The notes beneath the pieces were generated by a model. The model did not search any database, was not told where the DNA came from, and saw nothing but the letters and a program-made list of their open reading frames with translations. Source: an uncultured Roseburia sp. (GTDB taxonomy: Bacteria > Bacillota > Clostridia > Lachnospirales > Lachnospiraceae). From it: 64,000 nucleotides of DNA. Positions 17,855 to 26,792 of the stretch are shown here, piece after piece. The stretch lies in assembly GCA_947174805.1 (NCBI GenBank), contig CAMWKH010000008.1, forward strand, positions 1 to 64,000. Reading direction: 5' to 3'. Within the stretch, counting starts at the first letter, position 1. Every line of letters starts with the position of its first letter. Position numbers and translations under genes: made by a program.

Positions 17855-18634
17855 TCAGGAGAGATAATTCCGCATGCTTTTTAAGGCTGATTTTTCCAGG
17901 CGGCTGACCTGGGCCTGGGAGATGTGGATTTCTTCCGCAACTTCCATTTGAGTTTTACCTTCAAAAAAACGGAGTTTTATGATATAATTTTCCCGTTCGT
18001 TGAGACGCTTCATGGCGTCGTTGACAGCCAAGGATTCCACCCAGTTGTCCTCTTTGTTTTTCTTATCCTTCACCTGGTCCATGACGTAGAGGGTGTCCCC
18101 TCCGTCTGTGTACACAGGGTCGTAGAGGGAAAGGGGACTCTGGATGGCGTCTAAGGCAAAGACCAGGTCCTCCTTGGGGATTCCGGTGGAGTCGGCGATT
18201 TCCTGGATGGTGGGTTCCTTAAAGGAAGTTTTAGCCAGCTCTTCCTTCGCATGGATGGCCTTGTATGCAGTGTCCCTTAAAGAGCGGCTCACCCGGATGG
18301 ATGAGGCGTTATCCCTTAGGTAACGGCGGATTTCACCGATAATCATAGGAACTGCGTAGGTGGAAAATTTCACTCCGATGGTATCGTCGAAGTTGTCAAT
18401 GGATTTGATGAGTCCAATGCAGCCAATCTGAAAGAGATCGTCTACATTTTCGTTGTTGCCGGAAAAGCGCTTGATTACGCTTAGGACAAGGCGGAGATTG
18501 CCTTTGATATACGTTTCCCTGGCGGCGGCATCGCCAGCTTTGATACGTTTAAAAAGAGCTTCTTTTTCTTCCTCTTTTAAGATAGGGAGTTTGGAAGTGT
18601 TTACACCGCAGATTTCGACTTTGTAGACAGCCAT
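17855..18634 (-). CDS. sigG: Late forespore sigma factor sigma-G
   Basis: A sigma-70 family factor of 259 residues on the minus strand. The N-terminus, KVEICGVNTSKLP, is the anti-sigma and gatekeeper region typical of sigma-G. Region 2 reads NLRLVLSVIKRF and NVDDLFQIGCIGLIKSIDNFD, followed by STYAVPMIIGEIRRYLRD. Regions 3 and 4 end in TQMEVAEEIHISQAQVSRLEKSAL. Sigma-F is similar but shorter and lacks this N-terminus. ATG 18634 has GGAGG upstream. In Bacillus sigG follows sigE in the same direction; here it is inverted and separated by one gene. Confidence 0.93.
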   Translation of the reverse strand: MAVYKVEICGVNTSKLPILKEEEKEALFKRIKAGDAAARETYIKGNLRLVLSVIKRFSGNNENVDDLFQIGCIGLIKSIDNFDDTIGVKFSTYAVPMIIGEIRRYLRDNASSIRVSRSLRDTAYKAIHAKEELAKTSFKEPTIQEIADSTGIPKEDLVFALDAIQSPLSLYDPVYTDGGDTLYVMDQVKDKKNKEDNWVESLAVNDAMKRLNERENYIIKLRFFEGKTQMEVAEEIHISQAQVSRLEKSALKSMRNYLS

Positions 18635-18753
18635 AAGAGACCTCCAGTTTCTTTAAGTAATAATTTGATATTAAAATCATTCTCTATTTTCATGGTTTTT
18701 ATTCATGCATCATTTACCGGAAAATAGAAACAGAAAGGGTAAGGAAAATTTGT

Positions 18754-19059
18754 ATGAGAGATATGATTGACGAAAGAAATGATAGAGAACGCAGCAGCCG
18801 GAGTATTGTAAAGGGATATAATGTGCATTATATGACACCGGAGGAGTTAGCGGAGCAGGAGAGACAGAAGAGACAAAAAGAGGAACAAATCTCCGCCCCT
18901 GTTTTGGCCCAGGAGCCCCAGGCACCAAAGGAGCCGGAGATTGGGGAAGAGGAGGAGACCGCTTCCGCTGACCCGGTCACCCAGGAACAGATCGCCAAAA
19001 TTTTGGGGGAGCGCCAAGAGCAGTATAACCAGATGTTGGGTGAGATAAAACAGCAGTAG
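18754..19059 (+). CDS. Small charged protein of unknown function
   Basis: I do not recognise this 101-residue protein. It is hydrophilic and Glu/Gln/Arg-rich, with no membrane segment. Residues 28-45 (TPEELAEQERQKRQKEEQ) and 75-100 are likely helical or coiled-coil, separated by a Pro/Glu/Ala linker. ATG 18754 is preceded by AAGGAA. It starts 119 bases from the divergent sigG and ends 19 bases before argS, so it may be co-transcribed with argS. The clear ribosome site and tight spacing make a real gene likely. Confidence 0.7.
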   Translation: MRDMIDERNDRERSSRSIVKGYNVHYMTPEELAEQERQKRQKEEQISAPVLAQEPQAPKEPEIGEEEETASADPVTQEQIAKILGERQEQYNQMLGEIKQQ

Positions 19060-19078
19060 TGGAAAGGATTTACAGACA

Positions 19079-20848
19079 ATGGAAAAGATATTGGATATTA
19101 TAACAAAAGAGGTGAGGGAGGGATTTTCTTCCTGCGGATATGAGGAGAGTTACGGCCGCGTCACCATATCAAACCGTCCGGATTTATGTGAATATCAGTG
19201 CAACGGTGCCTTGGCTGCGGCAAAAGCTTACAAAAAGGCACCTTTTGTGATTGCGGATGAGGTGGCGGAGCAGTTAAAGGGAAATAAAGTTTTTTCCTCT
19301 GTGGAGTCCGTGAAACCGGGCTTTTTGAATTTAAAGATAGATGGGGATTTTCTGGCGGAATATCTCTTTGGCATGTTAAGTGATAAAGAGCGTTTCGGCT
19401 GTGAGAAGGCGGAAGAAAAGAAGAAAATTATGATTGATTACGGTGGTCCCAACGTGGCTAAGCCCCTCCATGTAGGACATCTGCGCTCCGCCATTATCGG
19501 GGAGAGCGTAAAACGCATGGGGCGTTTTATGGGCCATGAAATCATCGGGGATGTGCATCTGGGGGACTGGGGGCTTCAGATGGGTTTAATCATAACAGAA
19601 TTAAAGGAGAGGCAGCCGGGGTTGGTTTATTTTGATGAAAATTATACCGGGGAATATCCAGGGGAGCCGCCTTTTACCATTTCAGAACTGGAGGAAATTT
19701 ATCCCACCGCCAGCGGCAGATCCAAGGAGGATTCGGCTTATAAAGATGCGGCCATGGAGGCTACTTTTGAACTGCAGCACGGACGGAAGGGGTATCAGGC
19801 CCTTTTATCCCATATCTTAAACGTGTCTGTCTCCGACCTTAAGAGAAATTATGAGAATTTAAATGTTTCCTTTGATTTATGGAAAGGGGAGAGTGACGCC
19901 CAGCCTTTTATTCCGGAAATGGTGGAGAAAATGAAGAAGGAAGGGCATGCCTATATCAGTGAGGGGGCCCTTGTGGTGGACGTGAAGGAGGAGGGAGACA
20001 CGAAAGAAATCCCTCCCTGCATGATCTTAAAATCCGACGGGGCATCCCTTTACAATACTACGGATTTGGCCACTATCGTGTGGCGTATGAGGGACTATCA
20101 TCCGGACCAGATTATCTATGTGGTGGACAAGCGACAGGAACTGTATTTTACTCAGGTATTCCGGTGTGCCAGAAAGACAGGCCTGGTAGAGGATGAGACA
20201 GAGCTCACATTTTTAGGGTTTGGAACCATGAACGGCAAGGACGGAAAACCCTTCAAGACCAGGGAAGGGGGGGTTATGCGTCTGGAGAACCTTTTATCTG
20301 AAATTAATGATGAAATGTACAAAAAGATTTCAGAGAACAATACCATGGCGAATGACGAGGCTCAAAACACGGCGAAAACCGTGGCCCTCTCTGCCATAAA
20401 GTATGGGGATTTGTCCAACCAGGCTTCCAAGGATTATATTTTTGATGTGGAGAGGTTTACTTCTTTTGAGGGCAATACAGGGCCCTATATTTTGTATACT
20501 ATTGTCAGGATGAAATCCATTTTGGCAAAATACGAAGCATTGGGAAAAGCAGTGGAAGGGGCTAAAATCCTTCCGGCGGGAACGGAACATGAGAAGGCAT
20601 TAATGCTGGAGCTCGGCAGGTTTTCCGGGGCAGTAGAAAATGCTTACGAGGAGCTTGCCCCCCATAAGGTCTGCGCTTATATGTACGACCTTGCCAATGC
20701 CTTCAACAGTTTTTATCACGGAACAAAGGTTATGGCAGAGGAAGATGAGAAGAGACAGGCAGGATATATCCTTCTTTTAGAGCTTACAAAGGGGGTTTTG
20801 GAAAAATGTATAGAGCTCTTGGGTTTTTCCGCTCCTGACCGTATGTGA
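19079..20848 (+). CDS. argS: Arginine--tRNA ligase
   Basis: Class I synthetase charging tRNA-Arg, 589 residues. The N-terminal Add-1 domain recognises the tRNA D-loop. The HIGH motif is HVGHLRSA (His131), preceded by DYGGPNVAKPLHV. As in many ArgRS enzymes the KMSKS loop is degenerate (region GKPFKTREGG). The C-terminal anticodon-binding helical domain ends ALANAF-type, here DLANAFNSFYH. ATG 19079 follows AAAGGAT. No T-box is visible upstream. Confidence 0.96.
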   Translation: MEKILDIITKEVREGFSSCGYEESYGRVTISNRPDLCEYQCNGALAAAKAYKKAPFVIADEVAEQLKGNKVFSSVESVKPGFLNLKIDGDFLAEYLFGMLSDKERFGCEKAEEKKKIMIDYGGPNVAKPLHVGHLRSAIIGESVKRMGRFMGHEIIGDVHLGDWGLQMGLIITELKERQPGLVYFDENYTGEYPGEPPFTISELEEIYPTASGRSKEDSAYKDAAMEATFELQHGRKGYQALLSHILNVSVSDLKRNYENLNVSFDLWKGESDAQPFIPEMVEKMKKEGHAYISEGALVVDVKEEGDTKEIPPCMILKSDGASLYNTTDLATIVWRMRDYHPDQIIYVVDKRQELYFTQVFRCARKTGLVEDETELTFLGFGTMNGKDGKPFKTREGGVMRLENLLSEINDEMYKKISENNTMANDEAQNTAKTVALSAIKYGDLSNQASKDYIFDVERFTSFEGNTGPYILYTIVRMKSILAKYEALGKAVEGAKILPAGTEHEKALMLELGRFSGAVENAYEELAPHKVCAYMYDLANAFNSFYHGTKVMAEEDEKRQAGYILLLELTKGVLEKCIELLGFSAPDRM

Positions 20849-20888
20849 CATGTTCCGCCGTTACTTTTTCAGATAGGACGGAGAAAAA

Positions 20889-22622
20889 ATGAGTGAGAAC
20901 CTAAAGAAAATGATTTCCTACTACAGGCCTTACCGCAGGGTGTTTTTGGCGGATATGTTTTTTGCTATCCTGGCATCCTTTATCGCCCTTGTCATACCCC
21001 TAATTGTGCGGTACGTCACCTCAACCCTTATCTATATGGACCGGGGGGAAATGTTAAGGCAGGTACTGCTTTTAGGAATCCTTATGGTTATTTTGGTGGG
21101 TGCATCCTGCTACTGTAACTATTTTATTAGCAATTACGGCCACGTGATGGGGGCAAAAATCGAGTACGATATGCGGGGGGAGATTTTTGCCCACTTCCAG
21201 AAATTATCCTTTGCCTTCTACGATAACCAGAAGGTGGGGGCGTTAATGTCAAGGATTACTACAGATTTATTTGACATTACGGAGCTTTTGCACCACGGGC
21301 CGGAAAACATTGTCATATCTTTTATTAAAATCATAGGTGCCCTGGTGATTATGCTGTGTATCAGCCCTAGGCTTACCCTGGCAGCTTTTCTTTTGGTGCC
21401 TGTTATGTTTGTGTACGCCCTGTTATTTTTTAAGAAGATGAAAGGGGCTTTTAGGAGAAACAGGGTAAAAATTGCAGAGATTAACAGTCAGATAGAGGAC
21501 AATCTCTCTGGAATCCGGGTGGTAAAATCTTTTGCGAATGAAGAAATAGAGGAGCAGAAGTTTCAGGAGGGAAACCAGGGATTTTTAAAGGCCAAGAAAA
21601 ACAGTTATTTTTATATGGGGGGATACCATGCGGGCCTCGGCTCATTTTCCATGCTGATTACCGTGGTGGTGCTTATGTCAGGGGCTTATGGCATCTCTAA
21701 GGGGAGTGTTGAGGTAACTGATTTAATCACATTTTTGCTGTACATTAATATCTTAACGGAACCCATTAAGACACTGATTGATTTTACGGAGCAGTTTCAA
21801 AACGGTTATACAGGGTTTGAGCGGTTTCGTGAGATTATGGCGATAAAGCCGGATATTGAAAATGACAAGGATGCCGTTACACTTGATTATGTGAAAGGCG
21901 TGATTGATTTTAACCATGTCTCCTTCCAATATGAGGACAACACGGAGACGGTGTTAAGTAATATTAACCTTCACGTGGATGCCGGGGAATATGTGGCTCT
22001 CGTGGGCTCCTCCGGAGCGGGGAAGAGTACCTTGTGCAGCCTGATTCCCAGGTTTTATGACGTGACAGGAGGAGAAATATTAATCGACGGCGTGGATGTG
22101 CGCAGGATCCAGTTGAAGAGCTTAAGGGACCATATCGGCATTGTCCAGCAGGATGTGTATCTCTTTGTGGGGACGATTTATGATAATATCCGTTACGGAA
22201 AACCGGAGGCCACAAGGGAAGAGGTGGTGGAGGCTGCCAAAAATGCCAATGCCCACGACTTTATTATGTCGCTTCCCAAAGGCTATGATACGGATATCGG
22301 CCAGAGGGGGATTAAACTTTCCGGAGGACAAAAGCAAAGGATTTCCATTGCCCGGGTATTTTTAAAAAATCCACCTATACTGATTTTTGATGAGGCCACA
22401 TCCGCATTGGACAATGAAAGTGAAAAAGTGGTTCAGGATTCCTTGGAAAAACTGGCAGAGAACCGTACCACATTTGTAATTGCCCACCGGCTTACCACCA
22501 TCCAAAACGCAAAGAGAATTCTTGTGCTTACAGAGGAAGGGATTGAGGAGGAGGGAAGCCATGAGGAGCTCTTGGCCCAAAGAGGAATTTATGAAAAACT
22601 GTATCATATGCACAACATGTAG
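20889..22622 (+). CDS. ABC transporter, fused permease and ATPase (exporter type)
   Basis: A 577-residue half-transporter expected to work as a dimer. The N-terminal domain has six membrane segments (about 18-300). The C-terminal nucleotide-binding domain has Walker A GSSGAGKST (from Gly373), the Q-loop region VQQDVYLF, signature LSGGQKQR and Walker B ILIFDEATSALD, with the H-loop in VIAHRLTT. It resembles MsbA-like lipid, drug or peptide exporters; the substrate cannot be read from the sequence. ATG 20889 lies 40 bases after argS. Confidence 0.92.
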   Translation: MSENLKKMISYYRPYRRVFLADMFFAILASFIALVIPLIVRYVTSTLIYMDRGEMLRQVLLLGILMVILVGASCYCNYFISNYGHVMGAKIEYDMRGEIFAHFQKLSFAFYDNQKVGALMSRITTDLFDITELLHHGPENIVISFIKIIGALVIMLCISPRLTLAAFLLVPVMFVYALLFFKKMKGAFRRNRVKIAEINSQIEDNLSGIRVVKSFANEEIEEQKFQEGNQGFLKAKKNSYFYMGGYHAGLGSFSMLITVVVLMSGAYGISKGSVEVTDLITFLLYINILTEPIKTLIDFTEQFQNGYTGFERFREIMAIKPDIENDKDAVTLDYVKGVIDFNHVSFQYEDNTETVLSNINLHVDAGEYVALVGSSGAGKSTLCSLIPRFYDVTGGEILIDGVDVRRIQLKSLRDHIGIVQQDVYLFVGTIYDNIRYGKPEATREEVVEAAKNANAHDFIMSLPKGYDTDIGQRGIKLSGGQKQRISIARVFLKNPPILIFDEATSALDNESEKVVQDSLEKLAENRTTFVIAHRLTTIQNAKRILVLTEEGIEEEGSHEELLAQRGIYEKLYHMHNM

Positions 22623-22690
22623 CGTATGATAAATTGAGATATAAGGGGTGCCGCTGTGTTTGGGACGGACAGCGGAATGGGAGAGAAAGG

Positions 22691-25261
22691 ATGAAACAAA
22701 AAAAGAACAGAAGCAGAAAGGACAAAGGAATACATTTACTTTTTTGTATTATATTTTTATTTAGTGTTCTGGGAGTGATTGTATTTTCCGTTGCACGTAA
22801 AATATCTGCGGATATGTCTGCATCTGCCATTCAGAATTTAAGTGAAAGCTTGGACTTAATTAAAAGCACGATTGAAGCAAGTTTAAATAAGGATGCGGAA
22901 TATCAAAAACTTATGGCGGGGAGAATTGCCCTGGCCAGTGATCCGGAAGAATATATTCTCACTTATGAAAAAAATGACACCATGGTAAAAATTTCTTTTA
23001 TCGGCGTTGGGGAAGAGGAGGGAATTTCCGATACAGGGGAAAGCTTTTCCGAGGAGGAACTGGATTTTTCTTCCTGGGGAATGACGGATGGATTGGAAAT
23101 TTCCCAGTCTTATGTGAATTATATGGGAACCTGGGCTTATTCCATGAAATGCCCTGTGGTCAAAAATGGTGAGGAGATCGGGACACTCTATGCTGAGTAT
23201 GTGTATGACTCCCTCGACAAGTCACTGCCTGCCGGATTTTATAATAAAAAGGCCATGCTTTATGTGATGGATGCAAAGAGCGAAAAGCTTGTGCTTAAAC
23301 CCCAGGGCATGGGGGAGCGGAATGCAGGCCATTTGAATTTGGAAGATTTTTACCGGGCAAATGATATTACGGAAGAAAAGCTGAAGATGGAAGTCTCCCA
23401 GTGTTTCATCAACGGTAAAGATATCATGTTTTATCATGATATACGGGGGAAAAGTGCTCTGAATTATATGTGGGCGGTGAATGACGGCGCCCTCTATCTC
23501 ATTGGTTATGTACCTGTGGAGGAAATCCAGCAGGAGGGAAGAGCGGTAAACCAGAATATATTCCTTGTGGTCCTCTCTATGCTGATTGCTTTTTTTCTCT
23601 GCTTTTTTCTGTACTATTTTAATCATAGACAGCAGGATAAACTCAGAAGGGAGAGGGAGAAAGAGAGGGAGATGCACAACAGACAGCTTGGGGAGGCACT
23701 CCAGGCTGCGCAGATTGCAAGCCAGTCCAAGACAACATTTCTCTCCAATATGTCCCATGATATCCGAACACCAATGAATGCAGTTTTGGGCTTTACTACC
23801 CTTCTTAACATGGATGCGGAAAATCCTGTTAAAGTCAGGGAGTATACGAAAAAAATTATGGCCTCCGGCCAGCATCTTTTAAGCCTGATTAACGATATCC
23901 TGGATGTCTCAAAGATAGAGAGTGGAAAGGTGGTTCTCACCTATGAAAAGTTTACCTTAAATGACCTGGTGTCCTCCGTAGATGCCATAATCCGTCCGAT
24001 GGCCCAGGAAAAAGAACAGCACTTTTATGTGGAGGTAAGGGGAATTGCCCATGAGACTTTGATAGGGGATGAGACCAGAATTAATCAGATTTTAATCAAT
24101 CTTCTCTCCAATGCAGTAAAATATACGAGGCGGGGAGGATGTATCTATTTTCGCATCATAGGGTTAAAACAGCACTCCCCCCAGTATGAGCATATAAGAA
24201 TTGAGGTGGAGGATAACGGTTACGGAATGACCCCGGAGTATCTGGAGACGATTTTTGACGCCTTTACCAGGGCGGAGAACAGCACCACCAACAAAGTGCA
24301 GGGAACCGGCCTTGGCATGGCTATCACCAAAAATATCGTGGAGCTTATGGGGGGAACCATAGAGGTTTCCAGCCAAGTGGACGAGGGAACAAGATTCAGG
24401 GTGGAACTGGAGTGCCGTATACCGGAGGACAAAGAAGATGTGCTTTTCTGGAAAGAAAGCGGGATTACCCGTATTCTGTCTGTGGGGGCGGATGAGGAAA
24501 CCGGCCGGAATATTGAGACGTCTATGAAAGACATGGGGATTACGGTGGATGCGGTGATTGGAGTTTCCAGGGCTCTTGAGCTTTTAAACGATATGGGGGA
24601 AGAGAGCTACCATATGGTATTTATGGACTATGACCTGCCAGACTTTAAGAGTGTTCGGGGAGCAGAAAAGATACGGGAGATTCTGCCCCATATACCGATT
24701 CTGTTTTTGGCATCGTATGATGCAGAAGGGATTGAAAAAGCTCTTGAGATGGAGAATACGGATATATTGACAAAGCCATTTTTTGTGTCGGCTTTCCGGG
24801 AAAAGGTGAAACAGATGCGGGAAGGGGCGGCGGAGGAGAGCTGTCTGAAACAGGAGGAGAGTTTTAGCTTTTCCGGTCTGCATTTTCTTGCAGCGGAGGA
24901 CAACGAGATTAATGCAGAAATCTTAAAGGAGATTTTGGAGATGGAGGGGGCCTTTTGTGAGGTTGTGGAAAATGGCCGGCTGGCAGTGGAACGCTTTGAG
25001 AAATCCTTAAAAGGGGAGTTTGATGCTATTTTAATGGATGTTCAGATGCCGGTGATGAACGGTTATGACGCCACCAGAGAAATCCGGTCATTGGCCAGAG
25101 AGGACTCCGGGAAGATTCCCATTATTGCAATGACGGCAAATGCTTTTGTGGAGGATGAAAAAGCCGCATTGGATTCCGGGATGAATGCCCATGTGGCAAA
25201 ACCCATTAACATGGAATTCTTAAAAAAGGTGATATGGGAGTATGTAAAAGGAAGGGAATAA
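22691..25261 (+). CDS. Hybrid sensor histidine kinase with two receiver domains
   Basis: An 856-residue membrane sensor. TM1 (about 13-33) and TM2 (about 290-312) enclose a large extracellular sensing domain. The cytoplasmic part has HisKA with FLSNMSHDIRTPMNA (phospho-acceptor His356), HATPase_c with NLLSNAVKYT, DNGYGM and GTGLGMAI, and two REC domains with probable acceptors Asp646 and Asp783. There is no HPt domain or DNA-binding output, so phosphate must pass to another protein. I chose ATG 22691 with GGGAGAG upstream; TTG 22634 would add residues without a ribosome site. It is followed after three bases by a solute-binding lipoprotein that may be its ligand receptor. Confidence 0.9.
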   Translation: MKQKKNRSRKDKGIHLLFCIIFLFSVLGVIVFSVARKISADMSASAIQNLSESLDLIKSTIEASLNKDAEYQKLMAGRIALASDPEEYILTYEKNDTMVKISFIGVGEEEGISDTGESFSEEELDFSSWGMTDGLEISQSYVNYMGTWAYSMKCPVVKNGEEIGTLYAEYVYDSLDKSLPAGFYNKKAMLYVMDAKSEKLVLKPQGMGERNAGHLNLEDFYRANDITEEKLKMEVSQCFINGKDIMFYHDIRGKSALNYMWAVNDGALYLIGYVPVEEIQQEGRAVNQNIFLVVLSMLIAFFLCFFLYYFNHRQQDKLRREREKEREMHNRQLGEALQAAQIASQSKTTFLSNMSHDIRTPMNAVLGFTTLLNMDAENPVKVREYTKKIMASGQHLLSLINDILDVSKIESGKVVLTYEKFTLNDLVSSVDAIIRPMAQEKEQHFYVEVRGIAHETLIGDETRINQILINLLSNAVKYTRRGGCIYFRIIGLKQHSPQYEHIRIEVEDNGYGMTPEYLETIFDAFTRAENSTTNKVQGTGLGMAITKNIVELMGGTIEVSSQVDEGTRFRVELECRIPEDKEDVLFWKESGITRILSVGADEETGRNIETSMKDMGITVDAVIGVSRALELLNDMGEESYHMVFMDYDLPDFKSVRGAEKIREILPHIPILFLASYDAEGIEKALEMENTDILTKPFFVSAFREKVKQMREGAAEESCLKQEESFSFSGLHFLAAEDNEINAEILKEILEMEGAFCEVVENGRLAVERFEKSLKGEFDAILMDVQMPVMNGYDATREIRSLAREDSGKIPIIAMTANAFVEDEKAALDSGMNAHVAKPINMEFLKKVIWEYVKGRE

Positions 25262-25264
25262 GAT

Positions 25265-26587
25265 ATGGGAAGAAATAGGAAGAGAGGAAAAAGCCGGCTG
25301 GCTGCAGTGCTGTTGTGTGGGGTCATCTCAATTCTCCTATGCGCCTGCGGCCGAAAAGAGAATGGGGAAATCAATCTGGTAAAATCCAGGGAAGAGAAGG
25401 AGAGAGTTGTCAATTTTTTCAGCCCCATGGAAAAGACAGCTCCGGGGGTGGAGAACGCCGCCCGGAGTGCGGCGGATAAAACCGTGGTAATGGCGGAGGA
25501 AAAGCTTGGACTGACAGTTGCCTACAGGACATATACGGCGGAGGATCATCAGGAGAAGACATATGACGATGTGACTCTTGAGAGGGTGAGAAATGATATG
25601 GATGACCTCTACCTTTTAAACCCGGATACCATCCGTACTTTGGGGGAGGAAGGAAAACTGATGGACCTCTCGGAACTTAAAAGCGCAAAAAATCTCCGGG
25701 ACGTGGTAAAAATTGCGAACGAGGTGGATGGAAAACTGGTGGCAATTCCCCAGGAAGTGGTGGCCTATGGTCTTTTTATTAATAAAGACATGTTTGATAA
25801 ATATAAGATAGATTTGCCGGAAACACCGGAAGAATTTTTGGAGTGCTGCAGGATATTTAAGGAAAACGGCATTGAGACGCCGGTTGGGGCAAACCGCTGG
25901 TGGCTGGAGACATTTGTGCTGGCCCAGGCTTATGCAGACCTTTACAACGGGGGAAATACCCGGGAGGGAATAGACGCCTTAAACAGCGGGGAGAGCAAAT
26001 ACAGCGACTATATGCGTCCCGGCTTTGAATTTCTTCAGGAGATGATTGATAAAGGGTATATTGATGCAAAAAAAGCCTATGTCAGTGAGGCTATGGAGGG
26101 GGAGGGGAAAGACTTTCTGTCCCAGAAAACGCCTATTGTCATGGCATATTGGGGGGCGGCCAATACAGAGACGGCTTACGGGAATCCGGATTTTCAAATG
26201 CTGGTCATCGGGTTTCCCAGCAGCCGGGGGCAGATGCCTGTTATTTCTATGACAGGATTTGGGGTGGGAGCCAACGCAGAGCATCGGGAAGATGCCGCAA
26301 AGGCCCTGGAGATTATGACTTCTGATGAGGCGCTGCAGATATACGCAGAGACAAATCAAGTGATTTCTCCCTCCAAAAATGTGGAGGTGGAATGTATTCC
26401 TGCACTAAAACCTTTAAATGACAGAATCAAAGAAAATATCTATGTCCTGGGCTCCAATGCGGGAATGAAAATGGAGCAGTGGGGAAATACCTGCCTCGTT
26501 GTGCGGCAGCTCCTAAACGGTTCCACTGTGGAGGAGTGTATGGCCGAGTTCGACAGACTCCAGGAGGAAGCCTTAAAAAAGAATTAA
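25265..26587 (+). CDS. Extracellular solute-binding lipoprotein (family 1) without a linked permease
   Basis: A 440-residue predicted lipoprotein. A basic N-terminus and hydrophobic core lead to the lipobox LCAC with Cys28 as the lipid-anchored residue. The rest resembles sugar-type ABC solute-binding proteins (LYLLNPDTIRTLGEEGKLMDLSEL-like lobe, then IPQEVVAYGLFINKDMF and the C-terminal VEECMAEFDRLQEEA). No ABC permease genes are adjacent. The gene follows the hybrid kinase by three bases and ends at a terminator, so it probably delivers a ligand signal to that kinase rather than feeding a transporter. Confidence 0.88.
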   Translation: MGRNRKRGKSRLAAVLLCGVISILLCACGRKENGEINLVKSREEKERVVNFFSPMEKTAPGVENAARSAADKTVVMAEEKLGLTVAYRTYTAEDHQEKTYDDVTLERVRNDMDDLYLLNPDTIRTLGEEGKLMDLSELKSAKNLRDVVKIANEVDGKLVAIPQEVVAYGLFINKDMFDKYKIDLPETPEEFLECCRIFKENGIETPVGANRWWLETFVLAQAYADLYNGGNTREGIDALNSGESKYSDYMRPGFEFLQEMIDKGYIDAKKAYVSEAMEGEGKDFLSQKTPIVMAYWGAANTETAYGNPDFQMLVIGFPSSRGQMPVISMTGFGVGANAEHREDAAKALEIMTSDEALQIYAETNQVISPSKNVEVECIPALKPLNDRIKENIYVLGSNAGMKMEQWGNTCLVVRQLLNGSTVEECMAEFDRLQEEALKKN

Positions 26588-26601
26588 GAAAAATTTAAAT
26601 A

Positions 26602-26635
26602 AAAGACCTGGGGTATTGCACACCAGGTCTTTTTC
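26602..26635 (+). terminator. Terminator after the solute-binding gene
   Basis: AAAGACCTGG (26602-26611) pairs with CCAGGTCTTT (26623-26632), with an 11-nt loop and a T run. Confidence 0.93.
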
Positions 26636-26691
26636 TCTGTATGTACCGCAAAAAAATCCTTATGTTACAGCAATTTCCACGTTTCTGCGGT

Positions 26692-26720
26692 TTGACAAAC
26701 TTTCCTTTTATGACTATAAT
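26692..26720 (+). promoter_or_regulatory. Consensus sigma-A promoter of the CobW gene pair
   Basis: TTGACA (26692-26697), 17 bp, TATAAT (26715-26720): all twelve positions match the consensus. A promoter this strong usually needs a repressor; see the palindrome at 26732-26752. Confidence 0.92.
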
Positions 26721-26731
26721 AAAATCGTATG

Positions 26732-26752
26732 TCCACAAAAAAATAATGTGGA
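26732..26752. promoter_or_regulatory. Operator-like palindrome just after the CobW promoter
   Basis: TCCACA (26732-26737) and TGTGGA (26747-26752) form a hyphenated inverted repeat with a 9-bp AT-rich centre, about 5 to 25 bases downstream of the expected transcription start. The binding protein is unknown; a metal-responsive repressor is one possibility. Confidence 0.5.
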
Positions 26753-26792
26753 TATTGGCATTTAAATCAGCAAAAAGAAAGAAGGAGCAGGC

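Noticed and set aside
18635-18753. Sigma-F or sigma-G promoter for sigG
   Set aside because: GCATG and an AT-rich -10-like block are present on the minus strand, but the spacing does not match either consensus well enough to claim.
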